Shown: piece after piece, positions 8,668 through 17,698 of the stretch
How the letters are laid out: the number at the start of each line of letters is the position of its first letter
How positions within the stretch are numbered: the stretch's first letter is position 1
DNA from: Robiginitomaculum sp.
GTDB lineage: Bacteria; Pseudomonadota; Alphaproteobacteria; Caulobacterales; Maricaulaceae
DNA length: 64,000 nt
Reading direction: 5' to 3'
NCBI GenBank assembly: GCA_015485335.1
Contig: WFTT01000043.1
Location: forward strand, 1 to 64,000
Position numbers and translations under genes: made by a program
The notes under the pieces: model-generated
The model's database searches: none
The model's input: the letters and a program-made list of their open reading frames with translations, nothing else
Told to the model about the DNA's origin: nothing

Positions 8668-9726
8668 ATGGATACCGCCACACGCACCGGGGTTTTGATC
8701 CTGGCCACCGCCGCCGTCATCGCCGGCATGTACTGGTTTCGCGATATTCTGGCCCCGTTTGCCCTGGCGGTTTTTTTATGGCTGGTCATTGATGGGGTGG
8801 CCGAAGAGATCGAACTGCGCCTGCATATCATTCCGCGCTGGCTGGCGCTTAGCATTGCCCTGGGCGTGGTCGGCTTCTCCGTGGCCATCATTGGCGCGGT
8901 ACTGGCCAGCACCGCCAGCGACATTGCCTCCAACGGCAGCGCCTATGGGGCGCGCCTGGATCAATTGCTGCGTGATGCCTATGCCCTGGTTGGCAACAAG
9001 GATGCCCCGACCATCGGCCAATTGCTGGAACGGATTAACCCCGGCGCCTTTCTGGCCGAACTGGCACAATCCTTACGCGGACTGGCCTCCAACGCCCTGT
9101 TCGTGGCCATTTATGTGGCATTTTTGTTTTCCGCCCAGTCCAACTTTCCCAAAAAGCTGGATGCGCTGTTTCCCGACCCCGATGCCCGCGCCCGCGCTGC
9201 CGCCATCAGCGCCTCGATGCGTCATGCCATGGGCACCTATTTATGGGTACAGACCTTTACCGGTGCCATCACCGCCGTGGGCTGTTATATCACCATGAAA
9301 CTGGTGGGGCTGGACCAGGCCCTGTTCTGGGCCTTTGTGATTTTCCTGCTGGGTTATGTACCCACCATCGGACCCTTGATCGGCACCTTGTTTCCGGTCC
9401 TGTTTGCCCTGGTGCAGTTTCCCAATTACTGGCAACCGGCAATTATCTTTGCCGGCGTCGGCTTCTGGCAGTTCTCGATCGGCAACTTCATAGTGCCCCG
9501 CATGCAGGGCGACAGCATGAACCTGTCCACCCTGGTGGTGATCCTCACGCTTTCGTTATGGGGGGCCATATGGGGCCTGCCAGGCATGTTCCTGTCTGCC
9601 CCGCTGACGGTTATGTTGATGATTATATTGGCACAATTCAAAAGCACCCGCCCGGTTGCTGTGCTTTTATCTCAGGATGGCCATCCGGAAAAAGGCCTGA
9701 AACGCACCCCGCAGCCGGGCATGTAA
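8668..9726 (+). CDS. AI-2E family transporter (PerM/TqsA-like)
   Basis: A polytopic inner-membrane protein of about 352 aa with N-terminal paired helices, a central soluble stretch and four C-terminal helices containing FVIFLLGYVPTIGPLIG, typical of the AI-2E exporter/permease family. Members export autoinducer-2 or act as Na+/H+ antiporters, so substrate is open. I chose the ATG at 8668 because AAAGGG sits just upstream; the track start 34 codons earlier adds non-hydrophobic residues without a ribosome-binding site. Confidence 0.85.
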   Translation: MDTATRTGVLILATAAVIAGMYWFRDILAPFALAVFLWLVIDGVAEEIELRLHIIPRWLALSIALGVVGFSVAIIGAVLASTASDIASNGSAYGARLDQLLRDAYALVGNKDAPTIGQLLERINPGAFLAELAQSLRGLASNALFVAIYVAFLFSAQSNFPKKLDALFPDPDARARAAAISASMRHAMGTYLWVQTFTGAITAVGCYITMKLVGLDQALFWAFVIFLLGYVPTIGPLIGTLFPVLFALVQFPNYWQPAIIFAGVGFWQFSIGNFIVPRMQGDSMNLSTLVVILTLSLWGAIWGLPGMFLSAPLTVMLMIILAQFKSTRPVAVLLSQDGHPEKGLKRTPQPGM

Positions 9727-9836
9727 AGCGCCCTCATTTTCTGCTCACGCTCTTGTGACCGGACGTGTGGTGCAAAGCCCCAGCACCGGCCCTATATGGG
9801 GTTGTACAAGTGAATCCATGGATCAGGGAGAGCGTC

Positions 9837-9935
9837 ATGAAAGGAATCGGAGCCGGCATTTTCGCTCTTGTGATTTTGATCGCGACCGGCTGTCTGGCCC
9901 TGGGTGTCCACACAAACCAGTTGTTTATCAGCTGA
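9837..9935 (+). CDS. Tiny single-span membrane peptide (32 aa), not in ORF track
   Basis: ATG at 9837 is preceded by AGGGAGAG and opens MKGIGAGIFALVILIATGCLALGVHTNQLFIS, stop TGA at 9933-9935. One hydrophobic helix fills the chain. A cysteine after ATG resembles a lipobox but the peptide is very short. A perfect terminator-like hairpin follows at 9997-10037. The track instead lists a 63-aa ORF in another frame, which looks spurious. I do not recognise the peptide; the call rests on the ribosome-binding site, hydrophobic pattern and following terminator. Confidence 0.5.
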   Translation: MKGIGAGIFALVILIATGCLALGVHTNQLFIS

Positions 9936-9996
9936 AACGAGATTGATTTCAGGCCTACGCGTGCGTCCCCCCAGCCTGCAAAGCGGGGCCTGTTAC

Positions 9997-10037
9997 GGGC
10001 CGTCGGACACTGTCCCCGTTCGACGGCCCACTTTTTT
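9997..10037 (+). terminator. Rho-independent terminator, possible leader attenuator of glutamate dehydrogenase
   Basis: GGGCCGTCG (9997-10005) pairs perfectly with CGACGGCCC (10021-10029) and is followed by C and six T. It either ends the tiny-peptide transcript or, if transcription reads through, lies in the leader of the dehydrogenase 140 bases downstream. Confidence 0.75.
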
Positions 10038-10082
10038 CCGATGACGGAAAACAGCGGGTAATTTACCTCTTCATAATTGTTC

Positions 10083-10136
10083 TTGCGCTAGAGCTTCAAC
10101 AGGCTTAATAGGCCGCCATAATACAGCCTCAGGCTG
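10083..10136 (+). promoter_or_regulatory. Putative promoter of the glutamate dehydrogenase gene with palindrome
   Basis: TTGCGC (10083-10088) and TAATAG (10106-10111) are 17 bases apart, a reasonable sigma-70-type pair. The palindrome CAGCCTCAGGCTG (10124-10136) lies just past the expected start site and could be an operator. Both are pattern matches only. Confidence 0.35.
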
Positions 10137-10177
10137 TGACTTTAACCACGGCATTCGCCGAGGTAAGGAGGACCGCC

Positions 10178-13100
10178 ATGACCGCGGCGAACGGCTCATC
10201 CAAACATGCTTTTGGTGTTGAAGAATTTATCGCCCTTGCTGAAGGACCAGCAGGGGCGCCTTTGCATGACAAGGGCACTCTTTCGCGCGAGGCAAGGCGC
10301 TATCTTAAGCTGGTGCATGAAGATGCAGTGGCCGAAGATATTGAAGGCCTGAGTATTGAAGACGTATTGGCCGGGGCCGTACGGTTCTGGGAATTTGGCA
10401 ATGTGCGCAAGCCTGGTGAAACGCTGGTGCAAATACGCCCGGGCCGCACCGCCGCCGGCACGCCATTGGGCCGCGATGTGCTGGAAATCATCATTGGTGA
10501 CAAGCCATTTTTGGTTGATTCGGTTATGGGCGAACTGGGCCAATGGGGCGTCAACACCTTGGCCATGTTCCACCCGGTGATTGATCTGGGGCGCACCGAA
10601 TCAGGCGAGCGCGACCCGACGGCACCTGCGATTCGCGAAAGCATGATCCAGGTTCAGTTTGAACCCTTGAGCAAGAAGCGCCGCGAAGACGTTCTCAAAG
10701 GCGTGCGGGCCACCTTGCGCGATGTGGAAATGGCCGTGGATGACTGGATGGGCATGCGCGCCGAAATGAACCGCGCCATCGAGGAATTGCACGAAGCCCC
10801 GGCCGCCGCCCCCGAAGAGGAAGTGGCCGAATGCATCGAATTTTTACGCTGGTTGCGTGACGAGCATTTCGCCTTTCTGGGCAGCCGCCGTTATACCTTC
10901 CCCACCGATGAAAACGGGGAATTGCTGCATGCCGAGCCGGACATTGTCCCCGGCAGCGGACTGGGCCTGTTGCGCGATGACGACACCAATGTATTGCGCC
11001 GGGGTTCCGAGCCCAGCATGCTGGCACCGGCCATCCAGGATTTTCTGAACGAGCCAACGCCATTGATCGTGGCCAAATCCAATATGCGATCGCGGGTGCA
11101 CCGCCGCATTTATATGGATTATATCGGCGTCAAGCACTGGCGCGAAGATGGCCAGGTAACCGGGGAAACCCGCTTTGTCGGCCTGTTCACCGCCGAGGCC
11201 TATGACCGCATGGCCCGCGATGTGCCCCTGATCCGCCGCAAGGTGCGCCGGGTGCTGATGCGGGCACAACGTGGCCCGGGCACTCATAATGCCAAAAAAC
11301 TGCAAAACATTGTTGAAAACTATCCCCGCGATGAGCTGTTCCAGATCTCGGAAGAAGAATTGCTGGAAATCAGCCGGGGTATCCTGCATCTGAATGACCG
11401 CCCTCGGCCCAAACTGTTTGTGCGGCGGGACCGCTTTGACCGTTTTGTGTCTGTATTCGTGTTTATTCCGCGCGAGCATTACAACACCCAATTGCGCGAG
11501 GATGTGGGCGAACTGGTCAGCAAGGCCTTTGGGGGCCGTCTGTCGGCCTATTATCCACATTTTGGCGATGGGCCGCTAGCCCGGGTGCATATCATTATCG
11601 GCCTTGATCCACACAACCATCTGGAACCGGATCTGGTAGAGCTGGAACGTCAGATCGCGCAATTGGCGCGCACCTGGCACGACCGGCTGGAATCTGCGGC
11701 GCGCAGTACCGGGGCACCCGCCCACCTGCAGGAAATGCTGGGCGCCTATCGCGGGGCCTTTTCCGCCGGCTATAAAGAAGCCTATCACGCCGAAGAAGCC
11801 CTGGTGGATATTGCCCAGATCGAAGCCTTGAAAGGCGCCCCCGGCCTGTCGGCACGGCTTTATCGTCATCAAGATGATGCCCCGGACCTGATCCGCATCA
11901 AACTGTATAAAACCGGCCATTGCCTGCCGCTATCTGATGTCATGCCGATCTTTGAAACCATGGGCTTTGAGGCCCTGACCGAAGCCAGCTATCCGGTGCG
12001 GCCAAAGGATCGTGATGCGGTGTGGGTGCACGCCTTTGAAATGCGCAGCACCGATGGCGAAATGCTGGACCTGGCCCGCATTGCCGGACCGGTACAGGAC
12101 GCCCTGGTGGCGATCTGGAGTGGCCGGTCGGAAAATGACGGCTTTAACCGACTGGTCCTGCGCCTTGGGGTAAACTGGCGCAGCGCCGCCTTTTTGCGCA
12201 CCTGTGCGCGCTATCGCTCGCAATCGGGGCTGGACCCTTCGCAACGGGTACAGGAAGAGGCTCTGGCGGAAAATCCTGAGATTTCCAGTCTGTTGCTGGC
12301 CCTGGCCCGGGCGCGTTTTCATCCCGATGCCTTTGCCACCCTGGAAGAGCGCAAAGCCGAACAGGAAAAAATCTGCGAAGAAATCATCGCCTGTCTGGAC
12401 AAGGTACCCAGCCTGGATCACGATCGGGTCTTGCGCCGTCTGATGCGACTGATCTGCGCCATTCAGCGCACCAGTTTTTATCAGCGCGATGCCAATGATG
12501 AACCGCTGGACCGGATTTCCATCAAAATCGCCAGCCGCGAACTGGAAACCCTGCCGGCACCCAAGCCCTATCGGGAAATCTTTGTCTGGTCCCCTGATGT
12601 GGAAGGGGTGCATTTGCGCTTTGGCCCCGTGGCCCGCGGAGGTCTGCGCTGGTCAGATCGTCGTGATGATTTTCGCACCGAAGTGCTGGGCCTGGTCAAG
12701 GCACAGCAGGTGAAAAACAGTGTGATTGTGCCGGTAGGCTCAAAGGGCGGTTTTTTCCCCAAAAGCCTGCCAAGAGGCGGCACCCGCGATGAAATACAGG
12801 CCGAAGGTATCAACGCCTATAAAAGCTTTATTCGCGGTCTTTTAGACCTGACCGACACCCTGGATACCGCCGGTAATGTGGTACACCCGGAAAATCTGGT
12901 GATCTGGGACGAGGATGACCCCTATCTGGTAGTGGCCGCCGACAAGGGTACGGCCACTTTTTCCGATATCGCCAATGCCATGGCCGAGGAATACGGATTC
13001 TGGCTGGATGATGCCTTCGCCTCGGGTGGCTCGGTGGGGTATGACCACAAGAAAATGGGCATCACCGCCCGTGGGGCCTGGGAAGCGGTCAAACGCCATT

Positions 13101-15085
13101 TCCGCGAAATGGGTAAAGATATCCAGAACGAACCGTTCAGCGTGATCGGGGTCGGCGACATGTCCGGTGATGTCTTTGGCAATGGCATGTTGTTATCCAA
13201 ACACACCCGCCTGTTGGCGGCCTTTGACCATCGTGATATTTTTATTGACCCGGACCCCGGCGATGCGGCGGCCAATTGGGCCGAACGCAAGCGCCTGTTT
13301 GATCTGCCCCGCACCAGCTGGCAGGACTATGATCAAAAGCTGATTTCCAAAGGCGGTGGCATTTTCAGCCGCAGCGCCAAATCCATCCCCCTCACGGATG
13401 AGATGCGCAAAATGACCGGCCTTAAAGGCAAGGCCGCTGCGCCCAATGATATTATCAACGCCCTGTTGCAGGCCCCATGCGAGCTTCTCTGGTTTGGCGG
13501 CATTGGCACTTATATCAAAAGCGCTGAAGAACAGAACTGGCAGGTTGGCGACAAGGCCAATGATGCCATTCGGGTCAATGCCGGTGAGGTCGGGGCCAAG
13601 GTTATTGGCGAAGGGGCCAATCTGGGCATTACCCAGGCGGGCCGGATCGAGTACGCCAAGGCGGGCGGGCGCATTAATGCCGATTTTGTTGATAATTCAG
13701 CCGGCGTGGATACCTCGGATCACGAGGTAAATCTGAAAATCCTGCTGAACGCTGCCATCCGTGCTGGCAAGCTGACCCTTGAGGGCCGCAACAAGGTTCT
13801 GGCCTCGATGACCGATGATGTGGCCAGGCACGTCCTGCGCCATAATTACGACCAGACCCTGGCGCTCTCTATGGCCCAGCTGACGGCACCTTATGATATG
13901 GAGCCTTTTGAGCGCTATATGGAAAGCTTGGAGGAAAAAGGCCAGCTGGACCGGGTGGTCGAAGGTCTGCCTTCATCAGATGAAATGTTGTCGCGACGCG
14001 AAGCCGGCGACACCCTGACCCGGCCGGAAATTGCCACGCTGATGGCTTATGCCAAAAATACCCTGGTCGAGGAATTGCTGGACAGTCATTTGCCGGATGA
14101 TCCACATTTTGCGCCTTTGCTTACCCATTATTTTCCAAAGGCGGTTGAGGGCTATACCGAAGAACGTGAACATCACCGGCTGCGCCGCGAAATCATTTCC
14201 ACAGTACTGGTCAACGATATCGTTAATCAGGGCGGCCCTACCTTTATTTACCGCCTGGCCGCCGGGGCCGGGGTGGGTACCGCCGATGCCGCCCGTGCCT
14301 TTGAGGCCAGTCGCCAATTGTTTGGATTTGATGCCTTGATTGCGCGTATAAACTCTTATGACAACAAGGCACCCGTTGCTGGGCTTTATGAACTGCACCG
14401 CGAAGTCATGCGCCTGGTGCGCCGCGAAAGCTATTGGCTGGCCCGACGCTTTGGCACCAATATCAAGGAAATGGGTGCCTTTATTGCCACCTATAAAGAT
14501 GGCATAGCGGGCCTGTGTGCCGATACCGCCAGCTTCATTTCGCCCTTTGAGCAGGAACGCATTACCAAGCGCATTGCCCGTTTTGAAAAGGATGGTGCCC
14601 CTGGCGAGCTGGCCCACGATATTGCCATGTTGCGCCCCTTAATCTCGGCAACCGATGTTCTGGACCTGGCGACCAAGGAAAACTGGCCGGTGCTGCCGGT
14701 GGCGGCGCTGTATCATGCCTTTGGGGACCAGTTCTGCTTTGATCGGTTGCGCTGTGCCGCCGGCCAGCTGGATACCGACCAGCGCTGGGACCGTCTGGCG
14801 GTGCGCCGGCTGATCGAAGATCTGTACAGCGCCCAGCGTGGCCTGACCTGTTCAGCCATTGCCCACGCCACCCAAACCGGCAATGCACCGGCCAGCAATG
14901 GCGGCGCGCCGGACCGGGCCTGGGCACAAGAGATTGTTCAGGCATGGAAAGATGCCAATGGGGCGCTGGCCATCAAGACCATGAATACCTTTGATGAACT
15001 GGACGCCACCGGCGAATGGACCCTGGCCAAACTGGCCATTGCCAACACCCAGATGAGCGAGCTGGCCGCGCAGATTGTGACCTAA
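10178..15085 (+). CDS. gdhB: NAD-specific glutamate dehydrogenase, large (about 180 kDa) type
   Basis: About 1,635 aa, the size of the Caulobacter/Pseudomonas/Streptomyces large NAD-glutamate dehydrogenases, which oxidise glutamate to 2-oxoglutarate and ammonia for catabolism. Long N-terminal ACT-like/helical regulatory regions precede the catalytic core near residues 800-1,250, with PVARGGLRWSDRRDDFRTEV, the lysine-containing VGSKGGF loop and a VGDMSGDVFGNGM nucleotide-binding segment. I prefer the ATG at 10178 (MTAANGSS) because TAAGGAGG lies directly upstream; the track start 14 codons earlier is weaker. It is a single-gene unit. Symbol varies between species (gdhB, gdhZ, gdh2). Confidence 0.93.
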   Translation: MTAANGSSKHAFGVEEFIALAEGPAGAPLHDKGTLSREARRYLKLVHEDAVAEDIEGLSIEDVLAGAVRFWEFGNVRKPGETLVQIRPGRTAAGTPLGRDVLEIIIGDKPFLVDSVMGELGQWGVNTLAMFHPVIDLGRTESGERDPTAPAIRESMIQVQFEPLSKKRREDVLKGVRATLRDVEMAVDDWMGMRAEMNRAIEELHEAPAAAPEEEVAECIEFLRWLRDEHFAFLGSRRYTFPTDENGELLHAEPDIVPGSGLGLLRDDDTNVLRRGSEPSMLAPAIQDFLNEPTPLIVAKSNMRSRVHRRIYMDYIGVKHWREDGQVTGETRFVGLFTAEAYDRMARDVPLIRRKVRRVLMRAQRGPGTHNAKKLQNIVENYPRDELFQISEEELLEISRGILHLNDRPRPKLFVRRDRFDRFVSVFVFIPREHYNTQLREDVGELVSKAFGGRLSAYYPHFGDGPLARVHIIIGLDPHNHLEPDLVELERQIAQLARTWHDRLESAARSTGAPAHLQEMLGAYRGAFSAGYKEAYHAEEALVDIAQIEALKGAPGLSARLYRHQDDAPDLIRIKLYKTGHCLPLSDVMPIFETMGFEALTEASYPVRPKDRDAVWVHAFEMRSTDGEMLDLARIAGPVQDALVAIWSGRSENDGFNRLVLRLGVNWRSAAFLRTCARYRSQSGLDPSQRVQEEALAENPEISSLLLALARARFHPDAFATLEERKAEQEKICEEIIACLDKVPSLDHDRVLRRLMRLICAIQRTSFYQRDANDEPLDRISIKIASRELETLPAPKPYREIFVWSPDVEGVHLRFGPVARGGLRWSDRRDDFRTEVLGLVKAQQVKNSVIVPVGSKGGFFPKSLPRGGTRDEIQAEGINAYKSFIRGLLDLTDTLDTAGNVVHPENLVIWDEDDPYLVVAADKGTATFSDIANAMAEEYGFWLDDAFASGGSVGYDHKKMGITARGAWEAVKRHFREMGKDIQNEPFSVIGVGDMSGDVFGNGMLLSKHTRLLAAFDHRDIFIDPDPGDAAANWAERKRLFDLPRTSWQDYDQKLISKGGGIFSRSAKSIPLTDEMRKMTGLKGKAAAPNDIINALLQAPCELLWFGGIGTYIKSAEEQNWQVGDKANDAIRVNAGEVGAKVIGEGANLGITQAGRIEYAKAGGRINADFVDNSAGVDTSDHEVNLKILLNAAIRAGKLTLEGRNKVLASMTDDVARHVLRHNYDQTLALSMAQLTAPYDMEPFERYMESLEEKGQLDRVVEGLPSSDEMLSRREAGDTLTRPEIATLMAYAKNTLVEELLDSHLPDDPHFAPLLTHYFPKAVEGYTEEREHHRLRREIISTVLVNDIVNQGGPTFIYRLAAGAGVGTADAARAFEASRQLFGFDALIARINSYDNKAPVAGLYELHREVMRLVRRESYWLARRFGTNIKEMGAFIATYKDGIAGLCADTASFISPFEQERITKRIARFEKDGAPGELAHDIAMLRPLISATDVLDLATKENWPVLPVAALYHAFGDQFCFDRLRCAAGQLDTDQRWDRLAVRRLIEDLYSAQRGLTCSAIAHATQTGNAPASNGGAPDRAWAQEIVQAWKDANGALAIKTMNTFDELDATGEWTLAKLAIANTQMSELAAQIVT

Positions 15086-15112
15086 GCCGTGTTGGCATTC
15101 ACGAGCTAGGGC

Positions 15113-15826
15113 TTAGCCCACGGCCACTTTTTGCGCTTCAAAGATTTTGGCACAGCCCGTGCGGGCCAGCACCATCAGTGCATCAAAATCATCAAAGGCC
15201 AAAGGCTTGTCTTCGGCGGTGGCTTGTACCTCAATAATGCCGCCAGCGCCGGAGAGCACAAAATTGGCATCCGTCTGCGCCCGGCTGTCCTCGATATATT
15301 CCAGATCCAGCACCGGGGTGTCATCCACCACGCCGCAGGAAATGGCCGCCGCCATATCAAACACCGGGTCTGCCTCAAGCAGGCCTTCCTTGACCAGCCC
15401 CTGACAGGCCAGTTTTAACGCCACCCAAGCCCCGCAAATGGAGGCCGTGCGGGTGCCGCCATCGGCCTGAATAACATCGCAATCGAGCACAATCTGGCGT
15501 TCGCCCAGCGCCGTTAAGTCGGTCACGGCACGCAAAGAGCGCCCGATCAGGCGCTGGATTTCCTGGGTGCGGCCAGACTGTTTACCCGCGGCCGCCTCGC
15601 GGCGCATGCGTCCATGGGTCGAGCGGGGCAACATGCCATATTCCGCCGTCACCCAGCCCTTGTCCGAACCACGCATCCAGGGCGGCACCCGGGTCTCGAC
15701 ACTGGCCGAACAGAGCACATGGGTGTTGCCAAAGCGCACCAGGCACGAGCCTTCGGCATAGGGCATAATGCCTACTTCAAAACTGAAGGCGCGTAATTCA
15801 TCATTCTGGCGGCCGGACAGGCGCAT
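15113..15826 (-). CDS. rph: Ribonuclease PH
   Basis: A 237-aa phosphorolytic 3'-to-5' exoribonuclease that trims tRNA 3' ends. It begins [12 protein letters not shown] and contains [43 protein letters not shown] and [16 protein letters not shown], all diagnostic. The ATG at 15826, preceded by GGAG, gives the standard family length; the track ORF runs 41 codons further upstream into the divergent promoter region. Head-to-head with hrcA is the usual alphaproteobacterial arrangement. Confidence 0.95.
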   Translation of the reverse strand: MRLSGRQNDELRAFSFEVGIMPYAEGSCLVRFGNTHVLCSASVETRVPPWMRGSDKGWVTAEYGMLPRSTHGRMRREAAAGKQSGRTQEIQRLIGRSLRAVTDLTALGERQIVLDCDVIQADGGTRTASICGAWVALKLACQGLVKEGLLEADPVFDMAAAISCGVVDDTPVLDLEYIEDSRAQTDANFVLSGAGGIIEVQATAEDKPLAFDDFDALMVLARTGCAKIFEAQKVAVG

Positions 15827-15902
15827 GGGGAAACTCCATATCAATTTGTGAGGGCCGTACATAAACACCCTGAGCAATACTGCAATGCTCTTTTGCTTTG
15901 CC

Positions 15903-15930
15903 CTTGACGAAAGGGTCTGTGCACCATTTC
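15903..15930 (+). promoter_or_regulatory. Candidate RpoH (heat-shock) promoter of hrcA-grpE
   Basis: CTTG (15903-15906) followed after 17 bases by CCATTTC resembles the heat-shock sigma-32 pattern. The expected start site falls only a few bases before the hrcA ATG at 15939, and no ribosome-binding site is visible, so the message could be leaderless. No CIRCE inverted repeat is seen here. Confidence 0.4.
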
Positions 15931-15938
15931 TTTTGCCT

Positions 15939-17012
15939 ATGAACACCACACCATCAAACCCATTGAGTGCACTGGATGCCCGCAGCCGCGAAATTTTCCG
16001 CGAACTGGTGGAATCTTATCTTCGAGACGGAGAACCGGTGGGGTCTCGCAAACTGGCCCAAAGTGGTAAAACCGGCCTGTCTTCGGCCTCTATTCGCAAC
16101 ACCTTGGCGGATCTGGCCTCTATGGGTCTTCTTACCTCGCCCCATGTCAGTGCCGGGCGCCTGCCGACCCAGGCGGGTCTGCGCCTGTTTGTCGATGGGC
16201 TGTTGCAGATCGGCGATCTGGTAGAAAATGAACAGCGCGACATTGATGCCCGGGTGCGGGCCAAGGGCGCAACGCTGGATCAGGCCCTGACCGAGGCTTC
16301 CAGCCTGCTTTCGGGTCTGGCCGGCGGGGCCGGACTGGTGCTGGCCCCTGTGCATGAAAGCGCCCTGCGCCATGTGGAATTTGTTCCCATTTCATCCGTA
16401 CAGACCCTGGCCGTGCTGGTTTATGAAGACGGCAGTGTGGAAAACCGCCTGATGAGCCCGCCGCCCGGGGCCACACCGGCCGCCCTGAGCGAAGCGGGGA
16501 ATTATCTTTCGGCGCGCCTGAAGGGACGCACCTTGGACGAGGCCCGCAAAGATATTCTGGACGACATTGCCAATCATACCAGCGCCCTGGACGAGGCCGC
16601 CGAAGGGTTGATCACCAAGGGGCTGGCCGACTGGGCCGGTGGGCCGTCCACCGAACGCACACTGATTGTACGCGGGCGTTCCAATCTGTTGGGCGCGGTC
16701 GAGGCCGATATCGACCTGGAGCGCATTCGCTATCTGTTTGATGATCTGGAACGCAAAAAAGAAATGGTTTCGCTGTTGGATCAGGCCCAGAATGCCCCGG
16801 GAGTGAAAATTTTTATCGGTTCAGAGAACGCTTTATTCAGTTTGTCGGGTTCCAGCGTGATCGTGGCACCCTATATGGATAGCGAAAGACGAATCATTGG
16901 CGCCCTTGGCGTCATTGGTCCAACACGGATAAATTATGCACGGGTGATTCCCATGGTGGATTATACCGCCCGTGCTGTCGGGCATGTCCTTGACCGCCTG
17001 ACCGGCAAATAG
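15939..17012 (+). CDS. hrcA: Heat-inducible transcription repressor HrcA
   Basis: A 357-aa repressor that binds CIRCE operators in front of groESL and, in some species, dnaK. The N-terminal winged helix includes [18 protein letters not shown] and [30 protein letters not shown]; the GAF-like C-terminal half ends [23 protein letters not shown], also diagnostic. I chose the ATG at 15939 (MNTTPSNP); the longer track start overlaps the rph promoter zone. grpE begins at the base after the hrcA stop. No CIRCE site is visible in the window, so its target is probably groESL elsewhere. Confidence 0.95.
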   Translation: MNTTPSNPLSALDARSREIFRELVESYLRDGEPVGSRKLAQSGKTGLSSASIRNTLADLASMGLLTSPHVSAGRLPTQAGLRLFVDGLLQIGDLVENEQRDIDARVRAKGATLDQALTEASSLLSGLAGGAGLVLAPVHESALRHVEFVPISSVQTLAVLVYEDGSVENRLMSPPPGATPAALSEAGNYLSARLKGRTLDEARKDILDDIANHTSALDEAAEGLITKGLADWAGGPSTERTLIVRGRSNLLGAVEADIDLERIRYLFDDLERKKEMVSLLDQAQNAPGVKIFIGSENALFSLSGSSVIVAPYMDSERRIIGALGVIGPTRINYARVIPMVDYTARAVGHVLDRLTGK

Positions 17013-17669
17013 ATGGAAACGAAGATGAGCGATAACGAAAACAATCAGGACGAACCGCAAACCCCAGAGGCGGAAAACGAAGCACCCCAGGACGACAATG
17101 TCGAAGCCTTGGATGCCGGCGCAGTTGAACAGGAACCGGATTTGCGCGAAGAGCTGGGCAAGCTGCGCGAACAAATGTTTCGTATTGCCGCCGAGGCCGA
17201 AAATACCCGCAAACGCGCCGCGCGCGAAGTAACCGACGCACGCAAATATGCAGTTACCGGGCTGGCCCGCGACCTTTTGGATGTGGCCGATAATCTGTCC
17301 CGGGCTCTGGCGGCCATTCCGGCCGAGGCACGCGACCATGCCTCCGAGGCTTTGGGCGGCCTGATCTCGGGCGTGGAACTGACCGATAAAACCCTGCACG
17401 CGGCATTGGACCGTCACGGGGTACGCAAAATCGACCCCAAGGGCGAAAAATTTAACCCCAACCACCATCAGGCCGTGGCGCAAATTCCCTCCACAGCACC
17501 TGCCGGTGAAGTGGTCGAGGTGATCCAGCCTGGTTATTTGCTGGGCGATCGAACCTTGCGCGCCGCCATGGTGGCCGTCTCCTCCGGCCAGCCCCCCGTA
17601 CCCGAAGACCAGGGAAACACCCCGGCCAAGGACGAAGAACCCGGCAGCAATGTAGACACCACCGCCTAG
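17013..17669 (+). CDS. grpE: Nucleotide exchange factor GrpE
   Basis: A 218-aa DnaK co-chaperone that releases ADP from DnaK. An acidic N-terminus (residues 1-45) leads into a long coiled coil (about 45-110, LREELGKLREQMFRIAAEAENTRKR) and the C-terminal beta domain containing KFNPNHHQAV and VVEVIQPGYLLGDRTLRAAMV. The ATG is directly next to the hrcA stop; an in-frame ATG four codons later (17025, MSDNENN) is an equally possible start. A long unstructured tail after residue 190 is unusual but not unique. It would work with the dnaK-dnaJ operon at 40.7-43.9 kb. Confidence 0.95.
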   Translation: METKMSDNENNQDEPQTPEAENEAPQDDNVEALDAGAVEQEPDLREELGKLREQMFRIAAEAENTRKRAAREVTDARKYAVTGLARDLLDVADNLSRALAAIPAEARDHASEALGGLISGVELTDKTLHAALDRHGVRKIDPKGEKFNPNHHQAVAQIPSTAPAGEVVEVIQPGYLLGDRTLRAAMVAVSSGQPPVPEDQGNTPAKDEEPGSNVDTTA

Positions 17670-17698
17670 CGCAGATTTAACGTGCGCCGGCCAGGCAT

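Noticed and set aside
9755-9946. 63-aa ORF after the AI-2E transporter
   Set aside because: Overlaps in another frame the better supported 32-aa peptide, and its arginine/histidine-rich translation looks non-coding.
15827-15938. CIRCE operator between rph and hrcA
   Set aside because: No TTAGCACTC-N9-GAGTGCTAA-like inverted repeat could be found.
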